The notes below the pieces were generated by a model that saw only the letters and a program-made list of their open reading frames with translations, was not told where the DNA came from and searched no databases. Position numbers and translations under genes: made by a program. Shown in pieces: positions 5,396-8,072 of a stretch of 8,072 nucleotides of DNA. The number at the start of each line of letters is the position of its first letter. Position 1 is the first letter of the stretch. This DNA comes from Ignavibacteriales bacterium (lineage in GTDB: Bacteria > Bacteroidota > Ignavibacteria > Ignavibacteriales > Melioribacteraceae), in NCBI GenBank assembly GCA_020059785.1, contig JAGVBL010000297.1, positions 1 through 8,072 of the forward strand, in the 5' to 3' direction.

Positions 5396-7885
5396 ATGAG
5401 AAAATTATACTCTATCTTCGCATTAATGGTGTTTTCATCTCTATTAATTTTCGGGCAGAAACCGCCGGTAACAAAAGCTAATTATGAACTTGCTGCCAAG
5501 TTCGCTCCTAAAAAAGTTGATAAGATGGTTTTCAGTACTTCAGTGGATCCGCACTGGCTTAAAACGAGCGATAAATTCTGGTATAGCTACGAAACGCCAA
5601 CAATTAAAAATTATTACATTGTTGACCCGGCAAAGGGAACTAAGAAATTGCTTTTTGATAATGTTCAGATGGCAAGAAAACTTACACTTCTTACAAAAGA
5701 TCCTTACGACGAAAAGCATTTACCGATTACTAAAATACAATTTAACAAAGACGAAACAGCTTTTGTTTTTGAAGTGAACAGCTCGCTGGATGAAGAGGAT
5801 TCAACCAAAACCCAGAAGGATAAGAAAGAGAAGAAAATTTTTGGATTTGAATTCAACATAAACACACAGGAATTGAAACTCATTGAAGATTATCAAAAGA
5901 AAAAAGAGATTCCTCGCTGGGCAAACATCTCTCCGGATGGAGAGAAAATAGTATTTTCGAAAAACTTTAATCTCTACTGGATGGATAAAGAAAATTTTGA
6001 AAAAGCCAAAAAGAAAGAAGACGATTCAACAATAGTAGAACATAGAATAACAACTGATGGCGTTGAAAATTATTCTTACGGCGAAATGACCGGTGGTCCG
6101 GAGAATAATGTTGACAAAGAAAAGAATAAGAATAAGCGGAAAGGTGCCGGTGTTATTTGGTCACAGGATTCTAAGTTTATTGCGCTTGACAGAGTTGATT
6201 CCCGGAAGGTTAAGGATTTATGGGTAATTAATGTGCTATCAGAACCACGCCCAACATTAGAAACCTACAAATATCAGATGCCGGGCGAAGCAGATTCACC
6301 AATTGAAGAACTTGTAGTAATTAATCTAACCGATACTACTTACAAACAGACAAAGATCAATGCAGATAAATTCAAAGATCAGAATCTTACGATAATTACC
6401 GCACCGAGACCTGAGAATACAAAAGATGATGATTACCGCCCAAATGTGTGGTTGTCTAAAACCAACGATAAACTTTATTTCGAGAGAATCAGCCGCGACC
6501 TTAAACGTCTCGATATTTGCGTTGCCGAAGTTTCAACCGGCGATGTAAAAACTTTAATTTCCGAAGAGATGAACACCTATGTTGAATCGCGGAAACTGGG
6601 TTTGGTAAATAACGGCGAAGAATATATTCATTGGAGTGAGCGCGACGGCTGGGCTCATTTCTATCTCTATGATAAAAACGGAAATCTTAAGAAACAGATT
6701 ACAAGCGGAAATTTTCATTGCGAGGATATTGTAAAGATTGATGAAAAAAACAGCGTTCTATATTTTGTTGCCAACATGGTTGAACCGAATGAAGATCCTT
6801 ATTACACACATCTGTATAAAGTCAATTTCGACGGAACCGGATTTAAGTTACTCAACCCGGGCAACTTTAATCACACAGCAAATATGAACGACACGTATAA
6901 ACATTTTGTAAATAATTATTCACGTGTTAATACAATTCCTAAGTCAACGCTTTACGACAACACCGGCAAAAAAATTATGGATCTTGAAGAAGCAGATCTT
7001 TCCCAGCTTTTTGCCGCTGGTTATAAATTCCCGGAGCCATTCGTTGTAAAAGCAGCAGACGGAATAACGGATATTCACGGAGTTATGTACAAACCATTCG
7101 ATTTCGATTCAACAAAATCTTATCCTCTTATTGAATATGTTTATCCCGGTCCTCAAACAGAATCGGTAAATAAAAGTTTTAGTAAAAGCATGGATAGAAT
7201 TGATCGTCTTGCCCAATTTGGTTTTGTAGTAATTACAATTGGTAATAGGGGCGGACATCCATCCCGTTCAAAGTGGTATCATAATTACGGATATGGAAAC
7301 TTACGCGATTACGGTCTGGCAGATAAAAAATATGGTGCAGAACAGTTAGCGGATCGATATAAATACATTGATATAAACAGGGTTGGAATTCATGGTCACT
7401 CGGGCGGCGGATTTATATCCACAGCGGCTATGTTGGTTTATCCGGACTTTTTCAAAGTAGCCGTATCATCAGCGGGTAATCACGAAAACAATATATATAA
7501 TAGATGGTGGAGTGAGAAGCATGATGGCGTAAAGGAAGTTAAGGATAAGAAGGGAAACATTACTTTTGAATATGATATAGATAAGAATTCCGAGCTTGCA
7601 AAAAATCTGAAAGGCAACTTGCTTCTTGTTACCGGTGATATTGATAATAATGTTCATCCGGGAAATACAATTAGAATGGCAAATGCTCTTATAAAGGCAA
7701 ATAAAAGATTTGATTTTATGATTATGCCGGGTCAGCGCCATGGATTTGGTGATATGACAGAATATTTCTTCTGGCTGATGGGCGATTATTTTTCAAAACA
7801 TTTACTTGGTGATTATTCAACCAGTGTTGATGTTATAGAAATGAATAATGAAGTTGAACAAACGGGAAACAAGAAACCAAGATAG
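5396..7885 (+). CDS. Secreted S9-family serine peptidase (DPP-IV-like)
   Basis: An 829-residue exported peptidase. Residues 1-20 are a signal peptide (basic MRK, hydrophobic core, LIFG-Q). Residues about 40-540 form the DPPIV-type beta-propeller, with WSERDGWAHFYLYD (413-426) as its clearest mark. Residues about 550-805 are the alpha/beta hydrolase domain with Ser669 (GHSGGG), Asp750 (TGDIDNNVHPGN) and His782 (GQRHGFG). The DNNVH segment is typical of S9B enzymes. The Glu-Glu pair that anchors the substrate N-terminus in true dipeptidyl peptidases is not evident where expected (around 225-240, SYGEMTGGPE). Two lysine-rich loops (138-147 and 240-249) are inserted in the propeller. The C-terminus has no sorting domain. 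It probably cleaves peptides in the periplasm for nutrition. The start has GGGG 5 nt upstream. Confidence 0.93.
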   Translation: MRKLYSIFALMVFSSLLIFGQKPPVTKANYELAAKFAPKKVDKMVFSTSVDPHWLKTSDKFWYSYETPTIKNYYIVDPAKGTKKLLFDNVQMARKLTLLTKDPYDEKHLPITKIQFNKDETAFVFEVNSSLDEEDSTKTQKDKKEKKIFGFEFNINTQELKLIEDYQKKKEIPRWANISPDGEKIVFSKNFNLYWMDKENFEKAKKKEDDSTIVEHRITTDGVENYSYGEMTGGPENNVDKEKNKNKRKGAGVIWSQDSKFIALDRVDSRKVKDLWVINVLSEPRPTLETYKYQMPGEADSPIEELVVINLTDTTYKQTKINADKFKDQNLTIITAPRPENTKDDDYRPNVWLSKTNDKLYFERISRDLKRLDICVAEVSTGDVKTLISEEMNTYVESRKLGLVNNGEEYIHWSERDGWAHFYLYDKNGNLKKQITSGNFHCEDIVKIDEKNSVLYFVANMVEPNEDPYYTHLYKVNFDGTGFKLLNPGNFNHTANMNDTYKHFVNNYSRVNTIPKSTLYDNTGKKIMDLEEADLSQLFAAGYKFPEPFVVKAADGITDIHGVMYKPFDFDSTKSYPLIEYVYPGPQTESVNKSFSKSMDRIDRLAQFGFVVITIGNRGGHPSRSKWYHNYGYGNLRDYGLADKKYGAEQLADRYKYIDINRVGIHGHSGGGFISTAAMLVYPDFFKVAVSSAGNHENNIYNRWWSEKHDGVKEVKDKKGNITFEYDIDKNSELAKNLKGNLLLVTGDIDNNVHPGNTIRMANALIKANKRFDFMIMPGQRHGFGDMTEYFFWLMGDYFSKHLLGDYSTSVDVIEMNNEVEQTGNKKPR

Positions 7886-7898
7886 AATTTTGTTGAAT

Positions 7899-7937
7899 GG
7901 TCACACTGAGCTTGCCGAAGTGTGACCTCGTTTTTTT
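7899..7937 (+). terminator. Terminator of the S9 peptidase, formed by a REP-like hairpin
   Basis: GGTCACACT (7899-7907) pairs perfectly with AGTGTGACC (7919-7927) around the 11-nt loop GAGCTTGCCGA, and the stem is followed by TCG and a run of seven T. It lies 13 nt after the peptidase stop, so intrinsic termination is likely. The loop is shared, inverted and with one base changed, by the next hairpin. Confidence 0.8.
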
Positions 7938-7968
7938 ATGTCAGTCTTCGACAAGCTCAGACTGACAT
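7899..7968. repeat. Inverted pair of REP/BIME-like hairpins
   Basis: The first hairpin is 7899-7927. The second, 7938-7968, pairs ATGTCAGTCT with AGACTGACAT over 10 bp around TCGACAAGCTC. That loop is the reverse complement of the first loop except for one base (GAGCTTGCCGA against GAGCTTGTCGA). Read in the same sense, both share CTGAGCTTGYCGAAG, while the flanking stems differ and remain self-complementary. This conserved-centre, covarying-stem design is typical of mobile palindromic repeats in intergenic DNA, and the core is one I recall as scattered in many bacterial genomes. They lie between convergent genes. Whether a RAYT-type transposase spreads them cannot be seen here. Confidence 0.75.
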
Positions 7969-7992
7969 TGAATATTTATCAGCTGATAGAAG

Positions 7993-8072
7993 TTAGGCAA
8001 CAACTTTTTCTACATGTAAACTTTTTCTGCTTTTCTCTGCTGCAAATCCCATCACATGACTTTCAATTGAAA
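7993..8072 (-). CDS. C-terminal end of an unidentified protein (possible Gfo/Idh/MocA oxidoreductase)
   Basis: The last 25 codons of a minus-strand gene entering from the right edge, ending in TAA. The visible residues include SHVMGFAAEKSRKSLHVEKV. The pattern of an H-h-x-x-(F/L)AAE-x-SR helix followed by a short strand resembles the C-terminal end of Gfo/Idh/MocA-family dehydrogenases. The stretch is too short for a firm assignment. It converges on the S9 peptidase, with the hairpin pair between them. No dedicated T-rich terminator is visible for this gene in the 25 nt after its stop. Confidence 0.5.
   Translation of the reverse strand, partial: SIESHVMGFAAEKSRKSLHVEKVVA

Noticed and set aside
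7469..7741. Minus-strand open frame rich in Ile within the peptidase
   Set aside because: It is opposite the catalytic domain of the S9 peptidase. The apparent hydrophobicity is the complement of Asn/Asp/Lys codons.
7899..7968. Two-unit CRISPR array
   Set aside because: The two units are inverted with respect to each other, the stems differ, the spacing is 10 nt, and there are no regular direct repeats or cas genes.

Overview
The window is AT-rich bacterial DNA. It carries the edges of two genes, seven complete genes and one gene remnant. The mix suggests the Bacteroidota/Chlorobiota-Ignavibacteria side of the tree: an ACAT1-like thiolase tail, an exported DPP-IV-type S9 peptidase whose signal peptide ends FGQ, a GbsR-type regulator and a Prx6-type peroxiredoxin. 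This placement is an inference from style and is not proven by any single marker.

Left region (1-1987, minus strand). A thiolase (acetyl-CoA acetyltransferase), a GbsR/MarR-type winged-helix regulator and a short-chain dehydrogenase that runs off the window edge form a likely operon. The regulator starts 6 nt after the thiolase stop. The chemistry fits a condensation plus 3-keto/3-hydroxy redox step in short-chain acyl-CoA metabolism, with the local regulator as candidate controller. GTTTGAAA-bearing inverted repeats lie ahead of both the thiolase and the SDR.

Middle region (2130-3460, plus strand). This is a peroxide-defence pair: a PerR-like Fur-family repressor followed by a three-cysteine Prx6-type peroxiredoxin. 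The repressor contains no cysteine at all, so the usual structural zinc site is missing, yet all five regulatory-metal ligands are present. A large nested palindrome with a 7-1-7 core sits on its promoter and start codon and is a good candidate autoregulatory operator. A strong hairpin after the peroxiredoxin serves both this gene and the convergent gene behind it.

Right region (3485-8072). A minus-strand exported metallo-beta-lactamase-fold hydrolase has a Tat-like RK signal. On the plus strand follow a 31-codon fragment matching the C-terminal end of DinB-family proteins, an arylamine N-acetyltransferase whose start codon overlaps the fragment's stop, and a large secreted S9 (DPP-IV-like) serine peptidase. 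After the peptidase come two inverted hairpins that share an 11-nt loop but have different self-complementary stems (a REP/BIME-like pair). Then comes the C-terminal end of a minus-strand gene, possibly a Gfo/Idh/MocA oxidoreductase.

I found no clearly new multi-gene system. The items most worth checking are the cysteine-free PerR with its nested operator, the DinB scar fused to the nat start, the paired hairpin repeats, and the apparent absence of the Glu-Glu motif in the S9 peptidase.
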